Positions 30,752 to 38,769 of a stretch of 64,000 nucleotides of DNA are shown here, in pieces. Numbering within the stretch: the first letter of the stretch is position 1; every line of letters begins with the position of its first letter. The DNA lies in IMG/VR virus record IMGVR_UViG_3300046096_000628, positions 62,001 through 126,000 of that record, one strand, 5' to 3'. Under the pieces are notes generated by a model. The model had not been told where the DNA came from, ran no database searches, and saw only the letters and a list, made by a program, of their open reading frames with translations. The stretch is from a virus. The translations under genes and the position numbers were made by a program.

Positions 30752-31329
30752 TTTCCTGCTTTCAACATGCGCTTCACATTATAAAGGTATGTGGCGGCAC
30801 CGTTTGGAGTCAGTTTCAACTGCTCAATAAACATTGCTTGAAGCTCGCGCGAGGTTGCAGTTGGGTTAGCTTTCACGATATCAATAGCACGAGCTTGCTT
30901 TGACACTGGACGTGTATACTCTTCTTTGTGCTTCGCAACCATCGCTTTAACTTCATCACGACTCCCCATTTTCCACTCAATGCGTTTACCCACTGGTACG
31001 CGAGATGAGAACACGTCGAAATAACTTTCAGTACCCTTTTGAGCAGTACGAATTGCTTGTTGCAATGCAATGTCGTCAGTTTTTGCGTACTGAGTTACAG
31101 CATCCCGCACGAAGTTGATAAAATACATTTTTGCTTGTAGCTCGAATCCTGTGCGAGTAAGGTCACCAGTGATTTCAAACAACGCGCGTTCGTAACCAGC
31201 TTGGTCTGTTTCAAAATCTTCAGCAGCAGTTACAGCACGTGTCACGTTATTGACGTCAATACCTTTATCACGCATTTTCTGAATTACGTTGAACAAATTA
31301 GCGTTGGTTTGAGTTGCTGCTGTAGTCAT
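30748..31329 (-). CDS. Hypothetical protein with C-terminal helical DNA-binding-like domain
   Basis: 193 residues. Helical N-terminus (MTTAATQTNANLFNVIQKMR), and a C-terminal ATSRELQAMFIEQLKLTPNG followed by TYLYNVKRML, a helical unit also seen in the 32293-32865 protein (IAKRIAEEWNITVANAQYYV). No enzyme motif. Early promoter at 31364-31391. Confidence 0.5.
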   Translation of the reverse strand: MTTAATQTNANLFNVIQKMRDKGIDVNNVTRAVTAAEDFETDQAGYERALFEITGDLTRTGFELQAKMYFINFVRDAVTQYAKTDDIALQQAIRTAQKGTESYFDVFSSRVPVGKRIEWKMGSRDEVKAMVAKHKEEYTRPVSKQARAIDIVKANPTATSRELQAMFIEQLKLTPNGAATYLYNVKRMLKAGK

Positions 31330-31363
31330 ATTTTCCTTAATTATCTCAGTTGCGATAGGGTCT

Positions 31364-31391
31364 ATTATCCTCTGTTTTTACAGATTGACAA
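31364..31391 (-). promoter_or_regulatory. Sigma70-type early promoter
   Basis: Minus strand TTGTCA (31386-31391), 16-nt spacer, GATAAT (31364-31369). Confidence 0.6.
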
Positions 31392-31415
31392 CAGTTTTTA
31401 GATTTATTTTCAAAT

Positions 31416-32234
31416 TTACTTAAACGCAACGCGTTGCACTACAGTTTGCTTCGTACCATTGTAACTGGTGTGGTCTTTCACAGTGAAAGCAGCAGTAGCA
31501 AACTCTTCGAATGGAGTTTCGTGACGACTTGTCCACCAGGTTAGTTGATTACCAGTAGAATCTTCCAGTGTAACCAACACGCGTGGGGTATTGGGATACG
31601 CAAAAGTGTTCCAACCCACCTGCAAGCTACGCAGCACGCGCACTTTAGCAGCTTTCACACGCTCACCCACAGTACCGATATGTTTGCTATTAGCAGCAGC
31701 TTCAACTTGACGGCGTTGCACAACGAGTGCATTTTCAGTCGACTCGACTTGGCGAGCAGTGAGTGAACCCCACTGATTTAATTGCTGCTGCATAGACGAC
31801 AGAAAACTATTCACACCAGCGTAGTCAGTTAGTGCTGCGACCAGTGCAGCGTGCTCATTCTTCCAAGCGGCGGCAAATTCTGCACGCTCCGCTTGACGAG
31901 CTTGGCGTTCAGCTTCCCACGCAGCTTGGCGAGTTGCACGACGTTCTGTTGCTTTTACAGCACGACGATCGCGAGCGTGTTGTAGACGAACTTTACGAAA
32001 GTCTTCAACCTGTTGACCAGTTTTCTCAACACAGTCGCATCCGACCACAAATGTCTTGTCGTTCTTGTCTTTAATTACATACTCATACAAAATACCCGTA
32101 CCGCAGTAGTTGCAAGAACCACCAGGCTTGCGACCAAAACCTGGCATCTCAAACCAGTTTTCGCGGCAACCAACACACCGAAAGGGAGCATAACCGAGAC
32201 CAGCTTTTTCAAATGGGTGTGTGAATGTAGTCAT
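31416..32234 (-). CDS. Zinc-ribbon protein with coiled coil and OB-like C-terminal domain
   Basis: 272 residues. N-terminal Cys pairs CVGC, CNYC and CDC (residues about 20-68) suggest zinc binding. A long Ala/Arg/Glu coiled coil (residues about 75-150) follows, then a beta-rich C-terminal domain (RVLVTLEDSTGNQLTWWTSR) resembling an OB fold. Probably binds nucleic acid; a family of such proteins is common in T4-like phages but has no set function. Early promoter at 32260-32288. Confidence 0.55.
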   Translation of the reverse strand: MTTFTHPFEKAGLGYAPFRCVGCRENWFEMPGFGRKPGGSCNYCGTGILYEYVIKDKNDKTFVVGCDCVEKTGQQVEDFRKVRLQHARDRRAVKATERRATRQAAWEAERQARQAERAEFAAAWKNEHAALVAALTDYAGVNSFLSSMQQQLNQWGSLTARQVESTENALVVQRRQVEAAANSKHIGTVGERVKAAKVRVLRSLQVGWNTFAYPNTPRVLVTLEDSTGNQLTWWTSRHETPFEEFATAAFTVKDHTSYNGTKQTVVQRVAFK

Positions 32235-32259
32235 TTCGGTTCCTTTGGTTGTTGAGATA

Positions 32260-32288
32260 ATTATCTACCCTAATTAAATAAATGTCAA
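32260..32288 (-). promoter_or_regulatory. Sigma70-type early promoter
   Basis: Minus strand TTGACA (32283-32288), 17-nt spacer, GATAAT (32260-32265). Confidence 0.7.
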
Positions 32289-32292
32289 CAGG

Positions 32293-32865
32293 TTAACGCT
32301 TACCAGTGAAGATGCTCACGTAATATTGCGCATTTGCAACTGTAATGTTCCATTCTTCTGCAATTCTCTTCGCAATTTGGTAGGGAGTGTGGGTACCATA
32401 TGCATTCAATCGATCGAAAGTCGCGCGAGCATTAGCACGCTTGGTTGCAGCAGATGTAGTGTTTACAGGCTTCTCATCGATTGGAGTAGGAGCAGATGCA
32501 ACAGAATCAGTCCAGTAGAACGTGATCCGCGATTTCCCACCAACTTTCCAAGAATCATGCAGGACTCCATTGATGATAGCAAATGCGTGACCACGCTTCA
32601 GACCATACACCTTTCCAGTGGGATTGGCAGCAATTAATTGGTTCAGCGTCATCCCGGCACCGTCTTTACGAGAATTGCGACCAATTAGATCATAGATTAT
32701 GTGATTCTTAGTCCCGCGACCGTCGCGTCGACCAAGCTTCTTGAAAATGCAATGAGCTTCGTTATATGGGATGTCTTTGAACAGTGCATATGCACGCACT
32801 GCACAGTCGTTATGCTCTGCAAAACCTGAACTACGCATTCCACCATCAGTCTTAACGAATTGCAT
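32293..32865 (-). CDS. Papain-like-fold protein
   Basis: 190 residues from the ATG at 32865 (GGAG SD). A papain-like order of residues: NDCAVRAYA (Cys near 19) and, after an insert, RGHAFAIINGVLHDSW (His, then Asp). Phages carry such proteins without known substrate; a protease, transglutaminase or inactive fold are all possible. The C-terminal IAKRIAEEWNITVANAQYYV unit resembles that in 30748-31329. Early promoter at 32900-32927. Confidence 0.55.
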   Translation of the reverse strand: MQFVKTDGGMRSSGFAEHNDCAVRAYALFKDIPYNEAHCIFKKLGRRDGRGTKNHIIYDLIGRNSRKDGAGMTLNQLIAANPTGKVYGLKRGHAFAIINGVLHDSWKVGGKSRITFYWTDSVASAPTPIDEKPVNTTSAATKRANARATFDRLNAYGTHTPYQIAKRIAEEWNITVANAQYYVSIFTGKR

Positions 32866-32899
32866 ATTAACTCCGTCTGTACAATTAAACAATGTGTGT

Positions 32900-32927
32900 A
32901 TTATACAATCGTTTATAGAAAAGTCAA
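32900..32927 (-). promoter_or_regulatory. Sigma70-type early promoter
   Basis: Minus strand TTGACT (32922-32927), 16-nt spacer, TATAAT (32900-32905). Confidence 0.7.
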
Positions 32928-32936
32928 CGGACAAAT

Positions 32937-32958
32937 AAAAACCCGGACTATGCCGGGT
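32937..32958 (-). terminator. Intrinsic terminator
   Basis: Minus strand ACCCGGC, short loop, CCGGGTTTTT after the membrane protein gene. Confidence 0.85.
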
Positions 32959-32965
32959 GATTGTG

Positions 32966-33250
32966 TTAGGTGATTAGCCTGATGTAAGCTACTGTATCAA
33001 TGCTGACCAGTAGCGCGTAGTTACCGACCATCCCAAAGCTACGTCGCGTCCATGCTGCCCAACCAAACACAACACACTGAGATATGAACAGTGGATACAG
33101 GATGATGAACGGTGGATTAGGAATCGTTAGTGCCATTGTGACAGCGCACCCAATACTAGTGGCCCAAGCCAACACTTCCATGATAAACCGAGTGGGTCGA
33201 TCCTGAAAGTCTTGCCTCGCCCAAGCAAATATGCCAAGGACTATGTCCAT
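32966..33250 (-). CDS. Small three-span membrane protein
   Basis: 94 residues with three hydrophobic segments (MEVLAWATSIGCAVTMAL; FIILYPLFISQCVVFGWA; YALLVSIDTVAYIRLI). Located directly after rIIB, ending in a terminator. Possibly acts in the membrane with rII proteins; inferred from position only. Confidence 0.55.
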   Translation of the reverse strand: MDIVLGIFAWARQDFQDRPTRFIMEVLAWATSIGCAVTMALTIPNPPFIILYPLFISQCVVFGWAAWTRRSFGMVGNYALLVSIDTVAYIRLIT

Positions 33251-33255
33251 CTGTA

Positions 33256-34488
33256 TTATAGTCCAGCCAGACGTTCTAATGTCGCACGGTCAGTCAGGTC
33301 AGTCAATGCTAACAAACGCTTGATGCCAGTAGCCTTATCACGGAAGTGGTCAATCTGGTGGATACCCATTTGGTTCCAGATCGCAGTAAGTTGTGCGTTC
33401 GAGAGTGAAGCAAGGTGAGCAGTCAATACCGAGACAGATAGTTTACCAATTGTAGGCACCATGTCAACTAAGTCGTTAGTAATCGAGACTGGTGTAGGTG
33501 CAATTGGAACAGGTTGAGTTATTGATTGAGATCCTGGACCAGTGACAACTGGATAAGGCCACACAGCACTGGGGATCACGGGAGTACGAGCGGCAGCAGC
33601 GTCGACAGCAGTGTATGGTTGTGTATGCATAGACGGTGTCAGCACCGATTTGACCGAGTCGTTGACTTCGATAGTGCGGTAGGCACTTGCAGCCACAATA
33701 GACGGACCTTGTGACAGTATCGGACCAGTCTTTGCTTCTAACGTGATCTCGCTCAACACTTCATACTTACAGGTGCGACCCTTTGTGTCGTTGTAGTCAG
33801 TGGGGATTGATACGACATCCGCTGGGTTAATTTTCAACACAACCACGCGGTCGGTACTGCTATCTTTTGACCTGAATTGGTCCAAATACGCATATGAACA
33901 AAAGTGTAAGCCAGTGGAGCATGTTTCTGTGTCTTTGTCGTTGACCAGTACACGAGGCATTTCCAGGATCTTGCCAACACTATTATCCATTGTACCAGAA
34001 TGGATATCCTTCCAGTCGCCACGGACCTTTTTATAGGCAAGAAAGTAACCATCGTCAGTCAAAGGCATATTACCAACCTCGAGGAAGCGGTACAGACGCT
34101 CTGCAATCGAGCTGCGAGGATTCTGGTACAGATTTTCCAAAAATGCGAGGAACTTCAACAAAGGCTTTGGTGCACCAGTGCGGTGAAGTTCAAGAGCTTT
34201 TGTAGCGACGTATCCACTCAGCGGATACCCACGATACTTCAACGTACCTGAGGCTACATCAAACGTGACGTCATGCTTACCACGAGAGGTGACCTCAGGT
34301 TCAGTGCGCTGGGCACCCAAACTTTTAACAAGATCGATGAGATTCATAAATTCATCTGGATTATCGTCGCCGTTTTCCAACTTGGAGATAATTTTCTTGA
34401 AATTGATGTGGTCAGAGGCAACAGTGATACCACGACCTTTGATAAACAGTGTTACCGAATCTGACTTGGCAATGTACGGAATAGACAT
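33256..34488 (-). CDS. rIIB: rIIB-like protein
   Basis: 410 residues. The core VGNMPLTDDGYFLAYKKVRG, DIHSGTMDNSVG and TCSTGLHFCSYAYL are the hallmark of T4 rIIB-like proteins; the N-terminal part (DHINFKKIISKLENGD) also fits. The C-terminal 120 residues (Pro/Thr-rich linker plus a helical end) are extra. In T4, rIIA and rIIB act at the membrane and counter exclusion systems. It lies next to rIIA in the usual order. Confidence 0.85.
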   Translation of the reverse strand: MSIPYIAKSDSVTLFIKGRGITVASDHINFKKIISKLENGDDNPDEFMNLIDLVKSLGAQRTEPEVTSRGKHDVTFDVASGTLKYRGYPLSGYVATKALELHRTGAPKPLLKFLAFLENLYQNPRSSIAERLYRFLEVGNMPLTDDGYFLAYKKVRGDWKDIHSGTMDNSVGKILEMPRVLVNDKDTETCSTGLHFCSYAYLDQFRSKDSSTDRVVVLKINPADVVSIPTDYNDTKGRTCKYEVLSEITLEAKTGPILSQGPSIVAASAYRTIEVNDSVKSVLTPSMHTQPYTAVDAAAARTPVIPSAVWPYPVVTGPGSQSITQPVPIAPTPVSITNDLVDMVPTIGKLSVSVLTAHLASLSNAQLTAIWNQMGIHQIDHFRDKATGIKRLLALTDLTDRATLERLAGL

Positions 34489-34509
34489 GAGGGTTCCTTT
34501 TAAAAGATT

Positions 34510-36957
34510 TTAGACTGAAGTTAGTTTAATGTAATTTTGAATTTGTTCACAAGCTGCCACATAATCTCGTGTACCATATGAGCTGTGGCGAAGTGCTGTA
34601 TTAACATATGGCAATAGTGGAAATTCCAATACCAGCTGTTTATTAAGGTCTGCAACTTCACGATACGCTGTTGCTGCTACAACACTCGCTTCATTGACCT
34701 GCTTTGCAATATCGTGAAGTTGAGCATCAAGAGGAGCGTGAGAAGAGCGGTCAATTGCATTGAGGGTGTTCACCATCAATTTAATCGCGCTATGGTTAGC
34801 GGTCGCGTTAGACTGTGCGGTCGCGTTACAGACGAATGAGCTTACCAAGCGCTTTAACTCATTAACTGTCTTACTCTTCACAGTATCAATTGTTGAGACG
34901 GCACATAGTGCAACATTTTGGTTTCCGTAGTTTGAATGCCACTGCAAATGGTACGCTCCAGCAGTGGCAACCCTTACGGCATTTGCATATACCCACGAGC
35001 GGATGAGGGTTTCAAGATTCTGAGCTTGTTGAATAAAGGTTTTCACTTTTTTTACCCCCATTGCGGATGACTTGATCCCAACTAACAGGATTTTATCCGG
35101 ACCAACTACTTTGGTTAGGTAGTTCCACAGTTCGGCAAAGTCGTCGGTAATCTCGTTAAACACAACATCTTTAGCACTATTAGTGTATGTAAACTGAGGC
35201 ACGCCACGAATTTGTGGAACAAATACTACGTGTTTATACTTGAGACTTTTAATGTACACATCTAGCTGAGCTTCGTCTACTGTGGTCCACTCATTAAGTG
35301 CATACCTGTCTGGGCACTTTGTACTAGTGATACTAGGATTAAAAACTTTGAATGTATCATCAGCACGTGTGATCGTTGAAGGATTGGTACCCTTCTTCGG
35401 AGCGGCAGCTAAGGTAGAGGCATATACAACAGAAACAAAGCTACCTGGAACATTGAATGCTTCCAACAATTCTGTAACAGCGGTGTTGAATCGAACTGTA
35501 TCAGCAATCTTAACTCCACGTGGGGCTGAGATTGAAAACACCTCACCTTTGTGTGTCGCAGATGCGTTGTTGAGATAGTGAAACTTCAACTTTGACGTTC
35601 CGCCTTTCGCTTCATCAAGCACAACAAAAGTAATCCTTTCACCTGGAATAGAAAACGACAGATTTGTGTTAATACTCTCGGTAACACTTACAGTTACTGT
35701 ACCATCTGCAGCCACGACACGTCTGGGAGTTGAGATGCGCAGTGGGACTGGCTCCATTTTACGACGCAGATTCGATTGTAGTGACAAATCATGCTTCGCA
35801 AGTGCTGATTCTAGTTTGACAGCATCGGTTGGTACGTATGTACCATCGATCGAGATTTCCTTTCCCTTCCACATCAACTTACCACCAGTCGTGTAGGTAA
35901 TAATACTGCGCAGACGATCACCACGCAGAACACGGCAAAATTTAACCACATCCCACATAGTAGGCAACTCGCTAAACTGGTCCTGAATGTGTTTGCCGAT
36001 ACCTTCACCAATCTTGACCAACTTATCCAGAATAACAGCGACTGTTTGTTCTGTATACTGCAACTCTTCACGAGACGCGCTGAAATCCAATGACCCGATT
36101 GGGAAGGTAATGATGATTGGCAGTTCCAACAATTTGGTTATCAGGTTAACCTCTTGTAAGCCTGAGAAGCCTGAGAAACGCTCGCGGAACGCATTAGAAG
36201 CAAGTACTGTAGATTTTGCGAGTGGGTACGGTACGTTACCTTGGATAGCAAGCGCAGTCGACAGAGGACCCCCTGACTTTGCAACAAACCAGTCAGTTCC
36301 ACCAAACTCACGCTCAACATGACGTAGTGTGGTACGACCTTGCAAGCCACCCAATATTTTAGGTGGAGTTGAACCCCAAGTTGTGAAGAATGATTGCACT
36401 TTGGAGGTGAACTTTTCAAAGTCGACCTGTTTTACAGCGAAGTTCACCTCCAGACCAGACGGCTCATCAGAGTCTGAGACATCAAGCAGAGCAATCGATG
36501 GGATGCCATCTGCAGTTTTAAAGGCAGAATACACCAACTTCAGACCAGTGTGCCAGCTCGTAATCGTGTAGTTGCTTGTATATGAGAATGGTGACTTTGA
36601 ACCAAGCCCCAATGCACCAACTACATCATTCGATTTAGTTTTCGTACTCTCGAAGAATTTAGTATAGATGCTGTCAATTTGTTCGGCAGACATGCCAGTA
36701 CCATAATCGCGAATCGCAAAAAACGGTTCGAGTTGGTTGGGTAGATGAATGTCGAATGGTTTGTCTGGGTTACCATTAGTGACATGAGAATCTGACGCAT
36801 TGCACGCCAGTTCACGCACCACAGCGAGAATGGGGTCCTTGTACAACATTGATGATAAAATATCAAATGTCTTACCTGTCAACGCAATCGAGTATTGCTT
36901 GGATTGCAATCCACTACTCATAGTGGTAGCCGTACCTGAGGATGAGAGAGGAATCAT
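34510..36957 (-). CDS. rIIA: rIIA-like protein (GHKL ATPase)
   Basis: 815 residues. The N-terminal GHKL ATP-binding fold is clear: VRELACNASDSH (N-box), RDYGTGMSAEQID (G1) and GALGLGSKSPFSY (G2). The order and length match T4 rIIA. Adjacent to rIIB on the same strand, 21 nt apart, so probably co-expressed. The long C-terminal half has no recognised motif. Confidence 0.85.
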   Translation of the reverse strand: MIPLSSSGTATTMSSGLQSKQYSIALTGKTFDILSSMLYKDPILAVVRELACNASDSHVTNGNPDKPFDIHLPNQLEPFFAIRDYGTGMSAEQIDSIYTKFFESTKTKSNDVVGALGLGSKSPFSYTSNYTITSWHTGLKLVYSAFKTADGIPSIALLDVSDSDEPSGLEVNFAVKQVDFEKFTSKVQSFFTTWGSTPPKILGGLQGRTTLRHVEREFGGTDWFVAKSGGPLSTALAIQGNVPYPLAKSTVLASNAFRERFSGFSGLQEVNLITKLLELPIIITFPIGSLDFSASREELQYTEQTVAVILDKLVKIGEGIGKHIQDQFSELPTMWDVVKFCRVLRGDRLRSIITYTTGGKLMWKGKEISIDGTYVPTDAVKLESALAKHDLSLQSNLRRKMEPVPLRISTPRRVVAADGTVTVSVTESINTNLSFSIPGERITFVVLDEAKGGTSKLKFHYLNNASATHKGEVFSISAPRGVKIADTVRFNTAVTELLEAFNVPGSFVSVVYASTLAAAPKKGTNPSTITRADDTFKVFNPSITSTKCPDRYALNEWTTVDEAQLDVYIKSLKYKHVVFVPQIRGVPQFTYTNSAKDVVFNEITDDFAELWNYLTKVVGPDKILLVGIKSSAMGVKKVKTFIQQAQNLETLIRSWVYANAVRVATAGAYHLQWHSNYGNQNVALCAVSTIDTVKSKTVNELKRLVSSFVCNATAQSNATANHSAIKLMVNTLNAIDRSSHAPLDAQLHDIAKQVNEASVVAATAYREVADLNKQLVLEFPLLPYVNTALRHSSYGTRDYVAACEQIQNYIKLTSV

Positions 36958-36963
36958 TTTGTA

Positions 36964-37473
36964 TTACAAGTTTAAAAGATTGAGAAGAGTCTGTCGCGTT
37001 GTTGCAGCCGATGTATGGAGAATTCCTACTCCACCAGCCTCAATCCAATTGTGAATATTGGGTTGTCGGTCATCGATTAGGATTTCAATTACTCCAGCCT
37101 CGATATATTTTTGTTTATCTCGAGACAAGCACACAACCACATCAACAATCTCAGGAACATACCGACTAACCCACGCAATCTTATCACAAGTTGCAGTAGG
37201 CATACTATCCTTACGAGGACGGCCTGTGATAACACGCTGTTTGAAGCCAAGTGCATGCAGCATGTGAACTAGACTTACTACATCATCGTACGGGCAGAGA
37301 TCAGCGAAAAGGTTTGAATGCCTTTCCAACGTTGGCCACAGCAACTTCTGTGCATCAAGCACGTGTGGTAATTGTCCCGTAAGTTCGAGCACACGCTCGT
37401 CAAATTGAGCAAGGACGCCGTCACAGTCCCAATTCACCCTAACTAACTCTTTTGTATATGGTGGTGTATTCAT
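36964..37473 (-). CDS. 5'(3')-deoxyribonucleotidase-like HAD protein
   Basis: 169 residues: motif I NWDCDGVLAQFDE (nucleophile Asp near 15), motif II VITGRPRKDS, motif III/IV region EILIDDRQPNIHNW. This is the NT5C-type HAD pattern that dephosphorylates deoxynucleoside monophosphates. It may balance dNMP pools. Start ATG overlaps the stop of the upstream gene. Confidence 0.75.
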   Translation of the reverse strand: MNTPPYTKELVRVNWDCDGVLAQFDERVLELTGQLPHVLDAQKLLWPTLERHSNLFADLCPYDDVVSLVHMLHALGFKQRVITGRPRKDSMPTATCDKIAWVSRYVPEIVDVVVCLSRDKQKYIEAGVIEILIDDRQPNIHNWIEAGGVGILHTSAATTRQTLLNLLNL

Positions 37474-37757
37474 TATAGTAATCCGTATGTTCTTGCTCGT
37501 GTAGCACTAATGTAGTCACGGGTGGTATTGATAAAATCATCTTCGGTCTCAAATCTGGCGACATCGTGGAGGTCGGGTGGACCCAATAACTCCATTACTG
37601 CTTCTAACAAGACAGCTTCGTAACCTCGTCCCATAGAAATGCCAGCTGCATCATACCGTTGCCACAAAATAGTTAATAAAGTACGTGCACGAACACCAGG
37701 AGATACTGGAAGCGCATCCATTCGCTGTTGTGGAGATAGTAGAGACATTTGCTTCAT
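37473..37757 (-). CDS. Hypothetical protein (94 aa)
   Basis: Start at 37757 (MKQMSLLSPQQRMDALPVSP). Helical throughout (RARTLLTILWQRYDAAG; YEAVLLEAVMELLG). An upstream ATG at 37766 is also possible. Not recognised. Confidence 0.5.
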   Translation of the reverse strand: MKQMSLLSPQQRMDALPVSPGVRARTLLTILWQRYDAAGISMGRGYEAVLLEAVMELLGPPDLHDVARFETEDDFINTTRDYISATRARTYGLL

Positions 37758-37779
37758 GATCACCATCTTACTGAAATGG

Positions 37780-37811
37780 AAAAAAGGGGTCAACACTACT
37801 GCTGACCCCCC
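37780..37811 (-). terminator. Intrinsic terminator
   Basis: Minus strand GGGGTCA, 10-nt loop, TGACCCC, TTTTTT. It ends the queD-like operon. Confidence 0.85.
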
Positions 37812-37856
37812 AATACTAGCTTTGGACTAGTGATCTATTTTAAGAAAATAACCTTA

Positions 37857-38084
37857 CTACAACCACAATGGAGTAGCAGATTGGGTAAGTGTACCTTCTA
37901 CTAACTGCTTAATCGTAGCACTACCATCAGTGTGTTCGATCAAACGAGCTTTGCGGCCAGTTGATGCAAATCGGCGGACTATCCAGTTGATCGGAGCATC
38001 AGTGTGTGCAACACAATCGAGACGATATGTTGTATAAATTGTCTCTAACTCACGAATTTCAGATTCACGTAGCTCAACTAACAT
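37857..38084 (-). CDS. Hypothetical protein (75 aa)
   Basis: The start at 38084 (MLVELRESEIRELETIYTTY) has a GGGAGAC SD and lies one base after the QueD-like stop; longer in-frame versions would overlap that gene heavily and were rejected. Ends GTLTQSATPLWL. No domain recognised. Confidence 0.5.
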   Translation of the reverse strand: MLVELRESEIRELETIYTTYRLDCVAHTDAPINWIVRRFASTGRKARLIEHTDGSATIKQLVEGTLTQSATPLWL

Positions 38085-38085
38085 A

Positions 38086-38610
38086 TCAGTCTCCCAGCAA
38101 ATCTTCATTCCATTCGCGGTGACCAATTCTGTATGCCATATTACTTTCAGTTTCTCTGACAGAAACTTTATAGCACCAAATTCGAGCAGCTTCTCCACTG
38201 CCCCAGTAGTCTGGAATGAACACTCCGTTGATATATTTGTACAACATATCAGCAATTCCTTCACACCCAAGACGTGGAAGCTCAATTACCTTTGCAATCC
38301 CTCGCTTATTTGCTTCTCGATACCAATCAATTTCAGGATCACTAGAACTAACCAATAGAGTATGATCGAAGTTATTTTGGAGAAACTCCTTCAGGGGGCG
38401 CAAAGAGCCGTAGTCGACGCTCCAGTTCCTACAATCGAGATCATTTGTTCCGAAGTAAAACTTCATCGAGAAGGCATATCCGTGAATCTTATTGCAACCT
38501 GGAATGTTACCTGGTTTATCATCAGCGAGATACTGACGATATGCTACTGGAAACGCGTCAACATATTCTTTGGTTGAGGTGAAGCGATACGTAATTGGTG
38601 GATAATCCAT
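38086..38610 (-). CDS. queD: 6-pyruvoyl-tetrahydropterin synthase/QueD-like protein
   Basis: 174 residues. IHGYAFSMKFYFG (one zinc His), WSVDYGSLRPLKEFL, NNFDHTLLV and YKVSVRETESN near the C-terminus match the PTPS/QueD fold (H-G-x..DFG.LK...FDH...V.V.ET). QueD makes 6-carboxytetrahydropterin for 7-deazaguanine synthesis from the FolE product; folE is nearby at 40534. QueE and QueC are not in the window. Confidence 0.7.
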   Translation of the reverse strand: MDYPPITYRFTSTKEYVDAFPVAYRQYLADDKPGNIPGCNKIHGYAFSMKFYFGTNDLDCRNWSVDYGSLRPLKEFLQNNFDHTLLVSSSDPEIDWYREANKRGIAKVIELPRLGCEGIADMLYKYINGVFIPDYWGSGEAARIWCYKVSVRETESNMAYRIGHREWNEDLLGD

Positions 38611-38686
38611 AATTTTCCTAAGTTCAGCAGCGGAATATTTTACGAGGGAACGATGCTGGTACAGTCCTCAATGTTTTACAATAGTG

Positions 38687-38693
38687 TATTTAG
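38687..38693 (-). promoter_or_regulatory. Possible late promoter (CTAAATA)
   Basis: 77 nt upstream of the queD-like gene; distance longer than for other candidates. Confidence 0.3.
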
Positions 38694-38769
38694 ATAGTGG
38701 TATCAACAGGTCGAGTTGATTGGTACTATTGGTACTGATCTACGTTGCCATTTAATTTTTAGTATGCGA

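Noticed and set aside
37857-38285. A 142-residue version of the gene after queD
   Set aside because: Its first 67 codons overlap the QueD-like gene in another frame; the start at 38084 has a proper SD directly after the QueD stop.
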